Shown one piece after another: positions 43,511-52,500 of a stretch of 64,000 nucleotides of DNA. A program made the position numbers and the translations under genes. The notes under the pieces are model-generated. The model saw only the letters and a program-made list of their open reading frames with translations. It was not told the origin of the DNA and did no database searches. The stretch is from an uncultured Collinsella sp. GTDB taxonomy: Bacteria; Actinomycetota; Coriobacteriia; Coriobacteriales; Coriobacteriaceae. Position 1 is the stretch's first letter; the number at the start of each line of letters is the position of its first letter. Where the stretch lies: positions 1 to 64,000 of the forward strand of contig CABUVB010000001.1 of assembly GCA_902494815.1 (NCBI GenBank). The letters are read 5' to 3'.

Positions 43511-44683
43511 CTACCAAAAGACTGTTCCGTTCAATTTGACCATATTGGGCGTTGCATAGTTAATCGCTCGGGGATAAGTGTTCCATCCGTCGAATACTTC
43601 GAGCCACTGCAGTTCGATGCCAGAGCTTCCATTATGCCCAGTAAAATAGCCAGTTACCGTGACTGTATGACCTGATAGCTCGACGGATCCTTCACTGTTT
43701 CGGCTGTTGATCCACATATGATACAAGCCGATATTCCCTTGATCGATAGTTGCTCTGTACTGAGCGAATTGAGGCTGATAACCGAAAAATTGAGTATTAA
43801 GTGCTCTACCCTTTTGAGCGGCAAGACTTTTAAACGGAACAATTCCATCTGGGATGATCGTGCTTCCGTACTCGACGCCCTGATCATTGGTCTTATACGT
43901 TGTTGTGCCAGTGACGTTCCATATTTCTTTATAATAATCGGGATTAAATTGATTAGCGTTTGAACTGGTGAGACCGTAATGCATTGATACAGCGTACAAG
44001 GCAGAAACGACGCATGCATACTTATTAGTGCGGGCTTCAACTAATGATTCCGAGACTCCTCGGAACGGTATTCCGTTTAAATCGTCTATTTGGAAATGCA
44101 ACATCAAGTCATCTTCATTGATAATGACTGCATTCCATGAAGTTGGGTTATTGCTTTGAGGTGCTATACCCTTTTCGGTGACAATCGGGACAGACCGTAT
44201 ATTGTTATAGTTGGTTACACAGTCTCTAGTTCCTGGCACCAAAGTTCCATATTCAATATCGTTGTACGAAATTAGTACGGTTGGGTTTGTGGCCTGTTGG
44301 CCGGAATAAGTTGAAATGGCGTTTGATAGAGAAGCTGAAATCGGAAGAATGGTATCGCCGAGGGTTATCTCCTTCAGAAGCCCAGGATATGATGCGTCAA
44401 GTATTAAATAACCGTAAGGGCTTCCTTCCCTTGTGACACTGATTTCATAGCCACAGATAAGGCCGATTTGTTGGCATACGGGAACGATTTGCTCGATCTC
44501 TAAGTTCGCGGATCCGTCGACGATGGGCAACAGGGAAAGCGCGTAGTCTTGTGCTAGGTCTGATGTAAAAGCGACGGATGAGTTTGAGTCGGCAGCGAAT
44601 ACTCTTGTTGGGCGTGACGCGGATAAGCCGATGATCGAGGCTAGGCCGAGAAGAAACGAGCGACGTGATTGAACTCTGGGCAT
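43511..44683 (-). CDS. Tat-exported C39-like papain-fold peptidase
   Basis: 390 residues. The N-terminus SRRSFLLGLASIIGLSA is a twin-arginine-type signal ending near FAA. The C-terminal half looks like a papain-fold C39-family domain: Cys in KYACVVSALYAVSMHYG, His in SGHTVTVTGYF and a polar residue in VFDGWNTYPRAINYA. The N-terminal half resembles a propeptide (SVAFTSDLAQDYALSLLPI). Substrate unknown. AGGAGA precedes the ATG. GC is well below the flanking genes, hinting at transfer. It is followed directly by the small lipoprotein gene. Confidence 0.72.
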   Translation of the reverse strand: MPRVQSRRSFLLGLASIIGLSASRPTRVFAADSNSSVAFTSDLAQDYALSLLPIVDGSANLEIEQIVPVCQQIGLICGYEISVTREGSPYGYLILDASYPGLLKEITLGDTILPISASLSNAISTYSGQQATNPTVLISYNDIEYGTLVPGTRDCVTNYNNIRSVPIVTEKGIAPQSNNPTSWNAVIINEDDLMLHFQIDDLNGIPFRGVSESLVEARTNKYACVVSALYAVSMHYGLTSSNANQFNPDYYKEIWNVTGTTTYKTNDQGVEYGSTIIPDGIVPFKSLAAQKGRALNTQFFGYQPQFAQYRATIDQGNIGLYHMWINSRNSEGSVELSGHTVTVTGYFTGHNGSSGIELQWLEVFDGWNTYPRAINYATPNMVKLNGTVFW

Positions 44684-44791
44684 AATGTCTCCTGCCTATG
44701 GGGGGCAATATGCTGTCATTTTATTTGCTACATAATACAATCTAATTCGGATTAAGGTAAATGGATGGAATTGCTCGATAAATGGTAGTGA

Positions 44792-45631
44792 TTAGCGGAC
44801 CGGTATCGCGATCCTCGTCACATACGCCCCTGGGTCGTCGCTGATGATGTCGTCGATGAGGGCGATTTCGCGCGAGGGACCGGCGGGGGACAGGTCGCGC
44901 TCGTGCATGTAATCGAGTAAGCGCTCATAGCGCGGGGCCGCCTGACCGTGCGTGCCGCGGAAGCTGACCGTCAGACACCGCGCGGCGGGACGTACTTCGA
45001 CATCGCCCAGGTAATCGTCCGTGTCATCGAGCAGCATAAAGACCTCGTCGTAGCCGTCAAAGTCGCCGGCGGCGAGGCGCACGGCGCTAATCCCGACGCC
45101 TAAGTTGCCCAGAAAGACAAAGGTCTCGTGCTGGCCCTTCTGCAGCTGACGAATCTGCCACTCCAGCGCATAGGCGTCGGTAGGCTTGACGCGTTCGCGC
45201 AATACGGCGCAGCGAAGCTCGGGCGCATCGATTGTGCAAATGGTATCGAGCTCGGTGTTCAGGGCATCGTGAAGCAGGGCAAGCCGGTTGTCGATCTTGC
45301 GCGACACGCGCTCCAGCTCGCGGCGCTTGCGCTCGATGAGCTCCTGCTGCTGCGCCAGCTGCCGCTGCATGAGGTCCACATCGCGCGTGGTCACAAACTC
45401 ACGGATTTGTGTGAGCGGCAAGTCGAGAACACGCAGATGACTGATGGTGTTGAGGGTGGAGAGCTGCCGCGATCCGTAGTAGCGGTATCCACTTGCCGGA
45501 TCGATGTGCGCCGGATCCAGCAAGCCCATCTGCTCGTAATGACGTAGCGTGCCCACGCTCAGGTTAAACAGGCGCGCAATCTCGCCAATGCGGAGCAGGC
45601 CCTCAGTATGTTCACTTGGCGTGTCGGTCAC
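44792..45631 (-). CDS. MerR-family regulator with GyrI-like effector domain
   Basis: 279 residues: MerR HTH (LLRIGEIARLFNLSVGTLRHYEQMGLLDPAHIDPASGYRYY), a long coiled coil (residues ~80-125) and a C-terminal GyrI-like/effector domain. GTG 45631 is used because AAAGGAG stands about ten bases upstream; a longer frame has no such site. It lies downstream of the MATE gene on the same strand (55-base gap). A MerR-type promoter with a 19-base spacer and internal dyad lies upstream of the MATE gene at 47074-47104, so the regulator probably activates both. Confidence 0.87.
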   Translation of the reverse strand: MTDTPSEHTEGLLRIGEIARLFNLSVGTLRHYEQMGLLDPAHIDPASGYRYYGSRQLSTLNTISHLRVLDLPLTQIREFVTTRDVDLMQRQLAQQQELIERKRRELERVSRKIDNRLALLHDALNTELDTICTIDAPELRCAVLRERVKPTDAYALEWQIRQLQKGQHETFVFLGNLGVGISAVRLAAGDFDGYDEVFMLLDDTDDYLGDVEVRPAARCLTVSFRGTHGQAAPRYERLLDYMHERDLSPAGPSREIALIDDIISDDPGAYVTRIAIPVR

Positions 45632-45686
45632 AGGATCGCTCCTTTCGGTAAAAAGCAGGGGAGAGGTGCCAGCCTGTGTCGCCCCG

Positions 45687-47033
45687 CTACGCCACCAACT
45701 TGTCAAAAGCCCCGCGCCGGTTGAGCACGGTAAACGCGACAACACAGATGACCGCCGACAAAATCGATCCGCACGGCGAGGCGATGCCCATGGGAAACAA
45801 CGTATCGGAATAGGCGTTCGACAGCAGCCACGCGCCTGGCACGCGAATGAGCGCCACGGCCAGCACGTTGTGCGCAAAGCCGATATAGCTCTTGCCGTAT
45901 GCAGCGAAAAAGCCGCTAAAGCAAATGTGGATGCCGGCAAAAATCGCGTCGAAAATATAACTGCGCATATAGCCGGTGCCGGCGGCGACCACCGCGGCGT
46001 CCTTGGCAAAAAAGCCAATAAACGCCGGTGCCACCAGCCACATCAGCGCCGTGATCAGGCAGCCGTACACCACCGAGATCGTCATGGCATCTTTGAGTAC
46101 CTGACGCGCGCGGTCACCCTTGCCCGCGCCGACGTTTTGCGCCGTGAGTGCGCTGACGGTGGCGCCCATGGAGCTCGGCACAATGAACAAGAAGCTGATC
46201 ATCTTCTCGACCAGGCCCACGGCGGCGGCGTCGACCAAGCCGCGGTGGTTGGCGATGACGGTGATAAACATAAACGCCACCTGGATGCAGCCGTCCTGCA
46301 CGGCCACGGGCACGCCGATCTTAAGAATACTGCCGAGCACCTCGGGCTGGGGGCGCAGGTCGCTGCGCTTAACGTGGATGTTCGTGCGGCGGCTCTTAAG
46401 CCACACGAGCGCGAGGGCAACGCTGGCCGTCTGCGCGGTCACCGTGCCGAGTGCCGCGCCCACGGGGCCGAGCCCCATGTGCCCGATAAACAGAAAATCG
46501 AGCGCGATGTTGATGATGCATGCCACGCCGATCACGTACATAGGCGAGCGCGAATCGCCCAGCCCGCGAAAGATGGCCGAGAGGATGTTGTATGCGGCGA
46601 TAAACGGAATGCCGACAAAGCAGATGCGCAGGTAGGCGGCGGTTCCTTCGACCGCCTCGGCCGGCGTGCCAATGAGTGCGACGATTTGCGGGCACAGCGC
46701 GAGCAGGACAGCGGCCAGCACCACCGAGACGCCCATAAAGAGCGTGATGGTATTGCCGATGGCGGTCTCGGCGCGGTCGAAGCGGCGCGAGCCCACGGCG
46801 AGACCGACGATCACCGTCGTTCCCATGGCCAGGCCCACGAGTGCCACGGTAATCATATAGAGCGTCTGAGCGCCATTTGCCACGGCGGTGATGCCGGCGG
46901 CGCCGCTAAACTGCCCCATCATGTACAGGTCGGCCATGCCGTAGAGCATCTGCAAAAAGTACGAGAGCATATAGGGCAGGGCAAAGACCGCGATGGTCTT
47001 AAGGACATTGCCGCGTGTGAGGTCGTGTTCCAT
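45687..47033 (-). CDS. MATE-family efflux transporter
   Basis: 448 residues, 12 hydrophobic segments in two similar halves. FALPYMLSYFLQMLYGMADLYMMGQFSGAAGITAVA is the typical MATE N-terminal segment, and VPVAVQDGCIQVAFMFI the equivalent in the second half. It exports drugs or metabolites by Na+ or H+ exchange. Cotranscribed with the MerR regulator and divergent from the ABC exporter pair. Confidence 0.93.
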   Translation of the reverse strand: MEHDLTRGNVLKTIAVFALPYMLSYFLQMLYGMADLYMMGQFSGAAGITAVANGAQTLYMITVALVGLAMGTTVIVGLAVGSRRFDRAETAIGNTITLFMGVSVVLAAVLLALCPQIVALIGTPAEAVEGTAAYLRICFVGIPFIAAYNILSAIFRGLGDSRSPMYVIGVACIINIALDFLFIGHMGLGPVGAALGTVTAQTASVALALVWLKSRRTNIHVKRSDLRPQPEVLGSILKIGVPVAVQDGCIQVAFMFITVIANHRGLVDAAAVGLVEKMISFLFIVPSSMGATVSALTAQNVGAGKGDRARQVLKDAMTISVVYGCLITALMWLVAPAFIGFFAKDAAVVAAGTGYMRSYIFDAIFAGIHICFSGFFAAYGKSYIGFAHNVLAVALIRVPGAWLLSNAYSDTLFPMGIASPCGSILSAVICVVAFTVLNRRGAFDKLVA

Positions 47034-47073
47034 GGGCGGGGCTTTCTGGCTGGGTTCGTTTACGTACCAGTGT

Positions 47074-47104
47074 AGTGAAAACCCTACAACGATTGTAGAG
47101 TCAA
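47074..47104 (-). promoter_or_regulatory. MerR-type promoter of the MATE-merR operon
   Basis: On the minus strand TTGACT (47099-47104), a 19-base spacer that holds the dyad CTACAA-TCG-TTGTAG, and a weak -10 TTCACT (47074-47079). The over-long spacer with a dyad is the hallmark of MerR activation by DNA twisting. Confidence 0.78.
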
Positions 47105-47222
47105 GGTTTGTGTTGACGCCGAAGCGAAAAAGTCTCGCGCACCATTATTCCGAGTGAATATGGACACACATCACGAGAACTCGCCGCCGGCGCTAACCTT
47201 GCAGAAAACGATTTCGGAATAC

Positions 47223-47251
47223 TTGACACCATTATTCGGCGCGCAATAATA
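47223..47251 (+). promoter_or_regulatory. Promoter of the ABC exporter operon with palindromic spacer
   Basis: TTGACA (47223-47228), 17-base spacer and ATAATA (47246-47251). ATTATT (47231-47236) and AATAAT (47245-47250) form a dyad inside the spacer, a likely operator for a MarR- or TetR-like repressor; a related ATTATTCCG half-site is at about 47143. Confidence 0.65.
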
Positions 47252-47291
47252 CGTGCATTTGCGAACAACGTTTGATGGGGGTTGAACCTGC

Positions 47292-49121
47292 GTGCGCAAT
47301 CTCAAAATACTGTTTTCCTATCTAGGGGCATACCGTCGCGATGCCATCCTCGGCGTGTTCTTTGTGTCGGTCGAGACGGTGCTCGAGCTGTTTATCCCGG
47401 TCATCATGGCCAACATCATCGATGTGGGCGTGCCTGCGGGTGATATCAACTACATGCTGCTACAGGGTGCGTACATGTTGGTGTGCGCTGCGCTTTCGCT
47501 GGTACTGGGCTTGGGTTATGCCCGCACGTCCGCCCGCGTTGCCTCGGGCCTAGGCGCTAACCTGCGCGAGGCCGAGTACAAAAAGATTCAAACGCTCGCC
47601 TTTGGCAACCTGGACAACTACGACGCCAGCTCGCTCGTCACCCGCATGACCACGGACATCACCGTTATCCAAAATGCTGTGGGCAACGGCTTTCGCCCTA
47701 TGGTGCGCGGCCCGGTGACGCTTATCGTCGGCCTTATCTACGCGCTGATGCTGTCGCGCCCGCTCGCCACCGTCTTTGCGATCATCTTGCCCGTGCTGGC
47801 AATCGTGCTGGGCGTCATCACCTATCGCGTGAGCCCGCTCTACCGCCAACTCCAGACCTCGATGGACCACCTCAACGGCGTGGTACAGGAAGACCTCACC
47901 GCCGTGCGTGCCGTCAAGGCCTACGTTCGTACCGAGCACGAGGAGGCCAAGTTCGACACCGTCAATACCGAGCTCGCGCGCACTGCGACAAAGACCTTTG
48001 GCAGCGCGGTGCTCAACCTGCCGGTGTTTCAGCTGTCGATGTACGTGGCTGCGCTCTCCATCCTGTGGATTGGCGGCCGCATGATTCTCGCCGGCAAGCT
48101 GGGCGTGGGCTCGCTCACGGGCTTTATGAGCTACGTGCTGCTGATCATGAATTCGCTCATGATGATTTCCAACGTGTTTTTGCTGCTCACGCGCGCTCTT
48201 ACGAGTGTGGGCCGTATCGCCGAGGTGCTCGATGAGGAGCCCTTTATCGCCAACCCCGCGGGAGACCTCGCGATTGCGGCGCCAGCGGACGGCAGTATCG
48301 AGTTTCGCGACGTTTCCTTTAAATACCGCACGGATGCAGCCGAGGATGTGCTCGAGCATATCGACCTTCGCATCGAGAGCGGCTCGACGGTGGGCATCCT
48401 CGGCGGCACGGGCTCGGGCAAGAGCTCACTTGTGCAGCTGATTGCGCGCCTGTACGACGCTACCGAGGGCGCCGTGCTTGTGGGCGGACGTGACGTGCGT
48501 GACTACGACCTCGCGACCCTACGCGACGCCGTGGGCATTGTGCTGCAAAAGAACGTGCTGTTTACGGGCACCGTGCGCGAGAATCTGCAGTGGGGCAATC
48601 CGCAGGCGTCGGACGATGAGCTCCTCGCGGCTTGCCGCGCGGCGTGCGTAGACGAGTTCCTTGATCGCATCGGCGGGCTGGACGGCGAGTTGGGCCAAGG
48701 CGGCGCCGGTGTCTCGGGTGGCCAGAAGCAACGCCTGTGCATCGCGCACACGCTGCTCAAGCATCCGCGCGTGCTCATTTTTGATGACTCCACCAGCGCG
48801 GTCGATATGGCGACCGACGCAAAGATTCGCGAGCACATCGCTCGGATTCCCGATGCGACCGTGCTCATCATCGCCCAGCGCATCGCGAGTGTCATGGATG
48901 CCGATCGCATTGTGGTATTGGACGACGGTCGTGTCCACGGCGTGGGCACGCACGAGGAACTGCTAGCGGGCGACAACATATACCAGGAGATTTATGCCTC
49001 GCAGATGGAGTTTGCGAGGAACGCGGACGCCGGCGACGGCAGCGACGATGGTTGCGCGAATGATCCGTTTTCCTCCGTCGTATGCGGATCACCCTTGGAA
49101 GGGGGTGAGCGCCATGCCTAA
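47292..49121 (+). CDS. ABC exporter half-transporter A (degenerate ATP site)
   Basis: 609 residues: six-helix membrane domain then an ATPase domain. Walker A GGTGSGKSS, signature VSGGQKQR, Walker B LIFDDSTSAVD in which the usual catalytic Glu is Asp, as in the non-catalytic half of heterodimeric exporters (BmrC, TM287). Start GTG at 47292 with a G-rich site upstream. It overlaps the next gene by eight bases. Its last ~25 codons contain a copy of the TGATCCGTTTTCCTCCGTC repeat, so the C-terminal tail (NDPFSSVVCGS) may come from a repeat insertion. Confidence 0.93.
   Translation: MRNLKILFSYLGAYRRDAILGVFFVSVETVLELFIPVIMANIIDVGVPAGDINYMLLQGAYMLVCAALSLVLGLGYARTSARVASGLGANLREAEYKKIQTLAFGNLDNYDASSLVTRMTTDITVIQNAVGNGFRPMVRGPVTLIVGLIYALMLSRPLATVFAIILPVLAIVLGVITYRVSPLYRQLQTSMDHLNGVVQEDLTAVRAVKAYVRTEHEEAKFDTVNTELARTATKTFGSAVLNLPVFQLSMYVAALSILWIGGRMILAGKLGVGSLTGFMSYVLLIMNSLMMISNVFLLLTRALTSVGRIAEVLDEEPFIANPAGDLAIAAPADGSIEFRDVSFKYRTDAAEDVLEHIDLRIESGSTVGILGGTGSGKSSLVQLIARLYDATEGAVLVGGRDVRDYDLATLRDAVGIVLQKNVLFTGTVRENLQWGNPQASDDELLAACRAACVDEFLDRIGGLDGELGQGGAGVSGGQKQRLCIAHTLLKHPRVLIFDDSTSAVDMATDAKIREHIARIPDATVLIIAQRIASVMDADRIVVLDDGRVHGVGTHEELLAGDNIYQEIYASQMEFARNADAGDGSDDGCANDPFSSVVCGSPLEGGERHA
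49061..49091. repeat. 31-base repeat TGATCCGTT...CGGATCA, copy 2, inside coding sequence
   Basis: The first 19 bases (TGATCCGTTTTCCTCCGTC) are identical to the complement of 40490-40508 and the last seven (CGGATCA) also match. It lies in frame at the 3' end of the first ABC half-transporter gene. Confidence 0.7.
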
Positions 49122-51012
49122 GACCGCAGCCCAAGCACGCCCGGCCGACCTCAAGCGCACTGTACGCCGCTTGCTCTCCTACATGGGGCATGCCAAGTTC
49201 TCGTTGCTCGCGGTGGGCGTGCTCGCCTCCGTTGCCGCCATCGCGAGCCTCGCCGGCACCTACATGGTGCGCCCCATCGTTAACGGTTTGGCCACGGGCG
49301 GGGAGGAACTGCTCGCCAAGCAGGTCATCCTGACGGCGATCATCTACGCTGCGAGCGTGCTCTCGGCCCTGGGCTACTCGCAGATTATGGTGCGCGCGGC
49401 CCAACACGTGGTGTCCGATATTCGCCGCGACCTGTTCGCGCACATCCAGACGCTGCCGCTCAGTTATTTTGACAGCACGCGCTCGGGCGACATCATGAGT
49501 TTTTTCACCAACGACGTCGACACCGTCTCCGAGGCGCTCAACAACAGCTTTGCCAACGTGATTCAGGCCGCCATTCAGGTTGTGGGCACCACGGCTATGC
49601 TCATCATCCTTAACTGGCAGCTCACGATTATCACACTCGTGTGCGATGCGGCCATTGTGCTGTATGCACGCTACTCGGGCGCGCGCTCTAAGCGTTTCTT
49701 TGCCGCCCAGCAGGCATCGCTTGGCGACCTGGACGGATATATCGAAGAAATGGTCTCGGGCCAAAAGGTCATCAAGGTCTTTAACCGTGAGGCAGCGAAT
49801 GTCGTCGGCTTCACCTGCCGCAACGACGAGCTTCGCCGCACCGGCACCGCCGCCGTGAGCTATGCCAACTCCATGGTGCCCATGACCGTCGTGATTGGCT
49901 ACGTCAACTATGCCATCGTCGCCGTGGCGGGCGGCATGCTCTGCATCAAGGGGCTCGCCGATGTGGGCGCACTTGCAAGCTACCTGGTCTTTGTGCGCCA
50001 GGCCGCCATGCCCATCAACCAGTTTACGCAGCTCGGCAACTTCTTGCTCAACGCGTTGGCCGGTGCCGAGCGCCTGTTTGCGGCTATGGACCTTGAGCCC
50101 GAGGTGGACGAGGGCTGCGTGGAGCTGGTGCAGACGGGCGACGCCGCGTGGGCGTGGAAGATTCCCGAGGGCCAGGGCGTGGGCGCGTACGGGCACTTGC
50201 ATGACGTGGCAGCCGTTGATGAGTCGGGCCGCGCGGTGGCCGCCGACGGCACCGAGCTCACGTGCGGCTTGGTCCCGCTTGCCGGCGACGTGCGCTTCCA
50301 TGCCGTGGACTTTTCCTACGTGCCGGGCGCCCGCGTGCTCACGGACCTCAACCTGTTTGCCAAGCCGGGGCAAAAGATTGCGTTTGTGGGCTCCACGGGC
50401 GCCGGCAAGACGACCATCACCAACCTCATCAACCGCTTCTACGAGGTCGATGACGGCGAGATCACGTACGACGGCATCGACGTCAAGCACATTGCCAAGG
50501 CCAGCCTGCGCGGGTCGCTCGGCATTGTGCTGCAGGACACGCACCTGTTTAGCGGCACCATTGCGCAGAACATCCGCTTTGGCAAGCTCGACGCGACCGA
50601 CGAGGAGGTGCGCGCCGCTGCCGAGGCCGCCTGCGCCGACTCGTTTATCCGCCGCCTGCCGCGGGGCTACGACACACCGGTCACGGCCGACGGCGCCAAC
50701 CTGTCGCAGGGTCAGCGTCAGCTGCTCGCCATCGCGCGCGTGGCCGTCGCCGATCCGCCGGTGCTCATCCTGGACGAGGCCACGAGCTCCATTGACACGC
50801 GTACCGAAAAGCTCATCGAGCGCGGTATGGACCGCATCATGCGCGGTCGCACCACGTTTATGATCGCGCACCGCCTGTCCACTGTCCGCGACGCCGACGC
50901 CATCATGGTCCTCGAACACGGCCGCATCATCGAGCGCGGCACGCACGAAGAGCTGCTCGCCCAGCACGGCGAGTACTGGCAGCTGGCGCATGGCTTAAAA
51001 GAGTTGGATTAA
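49114..51012 (+). CDS. ABC exporter half-transporter B (catalytic half)
   Basis: 632 residues with a membrane domain (RLLSYMGHAKFSLLAVGVL onward) and ATPase domain: Walker A GSTGAGKTT, Walker B LILDEATSSID with the catalytic Glu, but signature NLSQGQRQ instead of LSGGQ. It therefore complements half A: the active site pairs Walker B of this protein with the signature of A. An extra ~50-residue insertion (GAYGHLHDVAAVDESGRA) precedes the ATPase domain. ATG 49114 overlaps the upstream stop; GGAAGGGGG precedes it. Substrate unknown, probably drugs or lipids. Confidence 0.93.
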   Translation: MPKTAAQARPADLKRTVRRLLSYMGHAKFSLLAVGVLASVAAIASLAGTYMVRPIVNGLATGGEELLAKQVILTAIIYAASVLSALGYSQIMVRAAQHVVSDIRRDLFAHIQTLPLSYFDSTRSGDIMSFFTNDVDTVSEALNNSFANVIQAAIQVVGTTAMLIILNWQLTIITLVCDAAIVLYARYSGARSKRFFAAQQASLGDLDGYIEEMVSGQKVIKVFNREAANVVGFTCRNDELRRTGTAAVSYANSMVPMTVVIGYVNYAIVAVAGGMLCIKGLADVGALASYLVFVRQAAMPINQFTQLGNFLLNALAGAERLFAAMDLEPEVDEGCVELVQTGDAAWAWKIPEGQGVGAYGHLHDVAAVDESGRAVAADGTELTCGLVPLAGDVRFHAVDFSYVPGARVLTDLNLFAKPGQKIAFVGSTGAGKTTITNLINRFYEVDDGEITYDGIDVKHIAKASLRGSLGIVLQDTHLFSGTIAQNIRFGKLDATDEEVRAAAEAACADSFIRRLPRGYDTPVTADGANLSQGQRQLLAIARVAVADPPVLILDEATSSIDTRTEKLIERGMDRIMRGRTTFMIAHRLSTVRDADAIMVLEHGRIIERGTHEELLAQHGEYWQLAHGLKELD

Positions 51013-51063
51013 CCCGTTCGAGCACGATGCTTTGACCCCTCCGTGCCTCTCACCTCGCCTCAA

Positions 51064-51124
51064 ACCATCACAACATTCGACGTTTTTTGCCAAAATCGGG
51101 AAAAGCGTCGAATGTTGTGATGGT
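51064..51124. repeat. CCATCACAACATTCGACG hairpin, copy A
   Basis: ACCATCACAACATTCGACG (51064-51082) is the exact complement of 51106-51124; the loop has 23 bases. Followed by TTTTT. Other copies at 52306-52366 and 56420-56480. Confidence 0.9.
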
Positions 51125-51227
51125 TTTTCTGCCACTCGACCGGGCGGAATCGCTTTCTTGCGCGCGAAGGTGTGCGGACCCGTGGGCAGGGGAATAAGGT
51201 TGGTTATCCGACTCCATTGGAGGGCTC

Positions 51228-52265
51228 ATGGACCTGCCGATCGTCCTGTCCCATAAGACTGCCTGGCTGTACCACAACGTGGAGCGTCCGTTTGAGCCGC
51301 TCTCGCGAGCAAGCAGCCTATACGATGAGGACTCGCTTGCTAACGAGGCGGAGCCGACCGCGGGCCTGCCCAAATTGGGACTCGATGCCAAGGGGCTGAG
51401 GGCTTCAACGGCAGTTGGGATCGTTACCGACTATCTGGTCTCACTTGGTATTCCACGAGAAGAGCTCGATCATATCGACACGCTCGTCAACTTCGATTTT
51501 GAGCGCTCGACGCCGGCTGGATTTAGGTGCCACGTGTTTGGGGCGCCGGTACCTCCAGGCCATCTTATCGAGGTGGCAGAGGGCCTTCTGGTGGTTGATG
51601 AGGCCATGTGCTTTGTCCAAGCGGGTTCGTGGATGAGCGAGCCCGAGCAGCTGGAATATGGCTACGAAATCTGCGCCCGATACCATTTGAATCATCTGTC
51701 GACAGGCGATTATGTCGAGATGGGGCAGAGGTACACCGTTGCCGACTTGATTGCCTATTGCAATGAGAACCGATCTCGTCAGGGGGCTATACGCGCGGCC
51801 GCCGTGCTCAAGCGCGTGCACGATGGCGCGCGATCGCCCATGGAGACGGCCACCGCAATCATGGTCGTAGCAAAGCGTTCCCAGGGAGGGCTGGGATACG
51901 CCAAGATCGAGCTCAACCATCGGGTCGATGTTCCCAACGAGTTCAAGTATCTCGCAAAGGCCGGGTATTTCGAGATCGACGTATATGCGCCTGCGAGCGG
52001 TACGGGGATTGAATACAACGGCTCGGACCATCTTGATAAACAACGCAGCGCGTCGGATGCGGAGCGTATGACCGTGCTGAGCGCGCTGGGCTTTAGGATG
52101 ATCGTCCTCACCGGGACTCAGTTTGCCCACCAGCTGCAATTGCACCGGGCGATGAATGCCATCGCACTCGCTATGGGCCTTAAGTGCGACCGAAGCGAAG
52201 CGTTCCAAAAGCGGCAGAACGACCTGCGAGAATTCGTGATTCGACACTGGGATGGCGGCCTTTAG
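51228..52265 (+). CDS. Vsr/DUF559-like nuclease-fold protein, coriobacterial family
   Basis: 345 residues, no signal peptide. The C-terminal ~100 residues follow the pattern of DUF559/Vsr endonuclease-like proteins: Asp in FEIDVYAP, Glu in GIEYNGSDH with the nearby His, then DAERMTVLSALGFRMIVLTGTQF. The N-terminal two thirds (LVNFDFERSTPAGFRCHVFG; YGYEICARYHLN) are not recognised. Such proteins are often genomic accessory genes. It is flanked on both sides by near-identical CCATCACAACATTCG hairpins (copy A 104 bases before the start, copy B 41 bases after the stop). Function unknown. Confidence 0.7.
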   Translation: MDLPIVLSHKTAWLYHNVERPFEPLSRASSLYDEDSLANEAEPTAGLPKLGLDAKGLRASTAVGIVTDYLVSLGIPREELDHIDTLVNFDFERSTPAGFRCHVFGAPVPPGHLIEVAEGLLVVDEAMCFVQAGSWMSEPEQLEYGYEICARYHLNHLSTGDYVEMGQRYTVADLIAYCNENRSRQGAIRAAAVLKRVHDGARSPMETATAIMVVAKRSQGGLGYAKIELNHRVDVPNEFKYLAKAGYFEIDVYAPASGTGIEYNGSDHLDKQRSASDAERMTVLSALGFRMIVLTGTQFAHQLQLHRAMNAIALAMGLKCDRSEAFQKRQNDLREFVIRHWDGGL

Positions 52266-52305
52266 GGGCGCTTTGGTCCTTCTACGGGGTGCCGTGGGCA
52301 GGCAG

Positions 52306-52366
52306 ACCATCACAACATTCGACGTTTTTTGCCAAAAACGAGAAAAGCATCGAATGTTGTGATGGT
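52306..52366. repeat. CCATCACAACATTCGACG hairpin, copy B
   Basis: Left arm 52306-52324 is identical to copy A; the right arm 52348-52366 has one change (CATCG for CGTCG). The loop (TTTTTTGCCAAAAACGAGAAAAG) is also nearly the same as in copy A. Confidence 0.9.
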
Positions 52367-52500
52367 ATGCGTGTTGAGGATGGGCTTGGAAAGTCCGTTT
52401 TGCTCGAAGCGACCTGTCCTGTCGTACGGGTGTCGGCATGATTCTCGCATGGGGTATTATGTTTTCCGAAGAATAAAACGCCGCGTGAGGGGAGGGTTGC

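Noticed and set aside
44792..46018. Longer version of the MerR gene starting at 46018
   Set aside because: The extra 129 codons overlap the MATE gene in antisense-like composition and lack a ribosome site; GTG 45631 has AAAGGAG and begins directly before the HTH.
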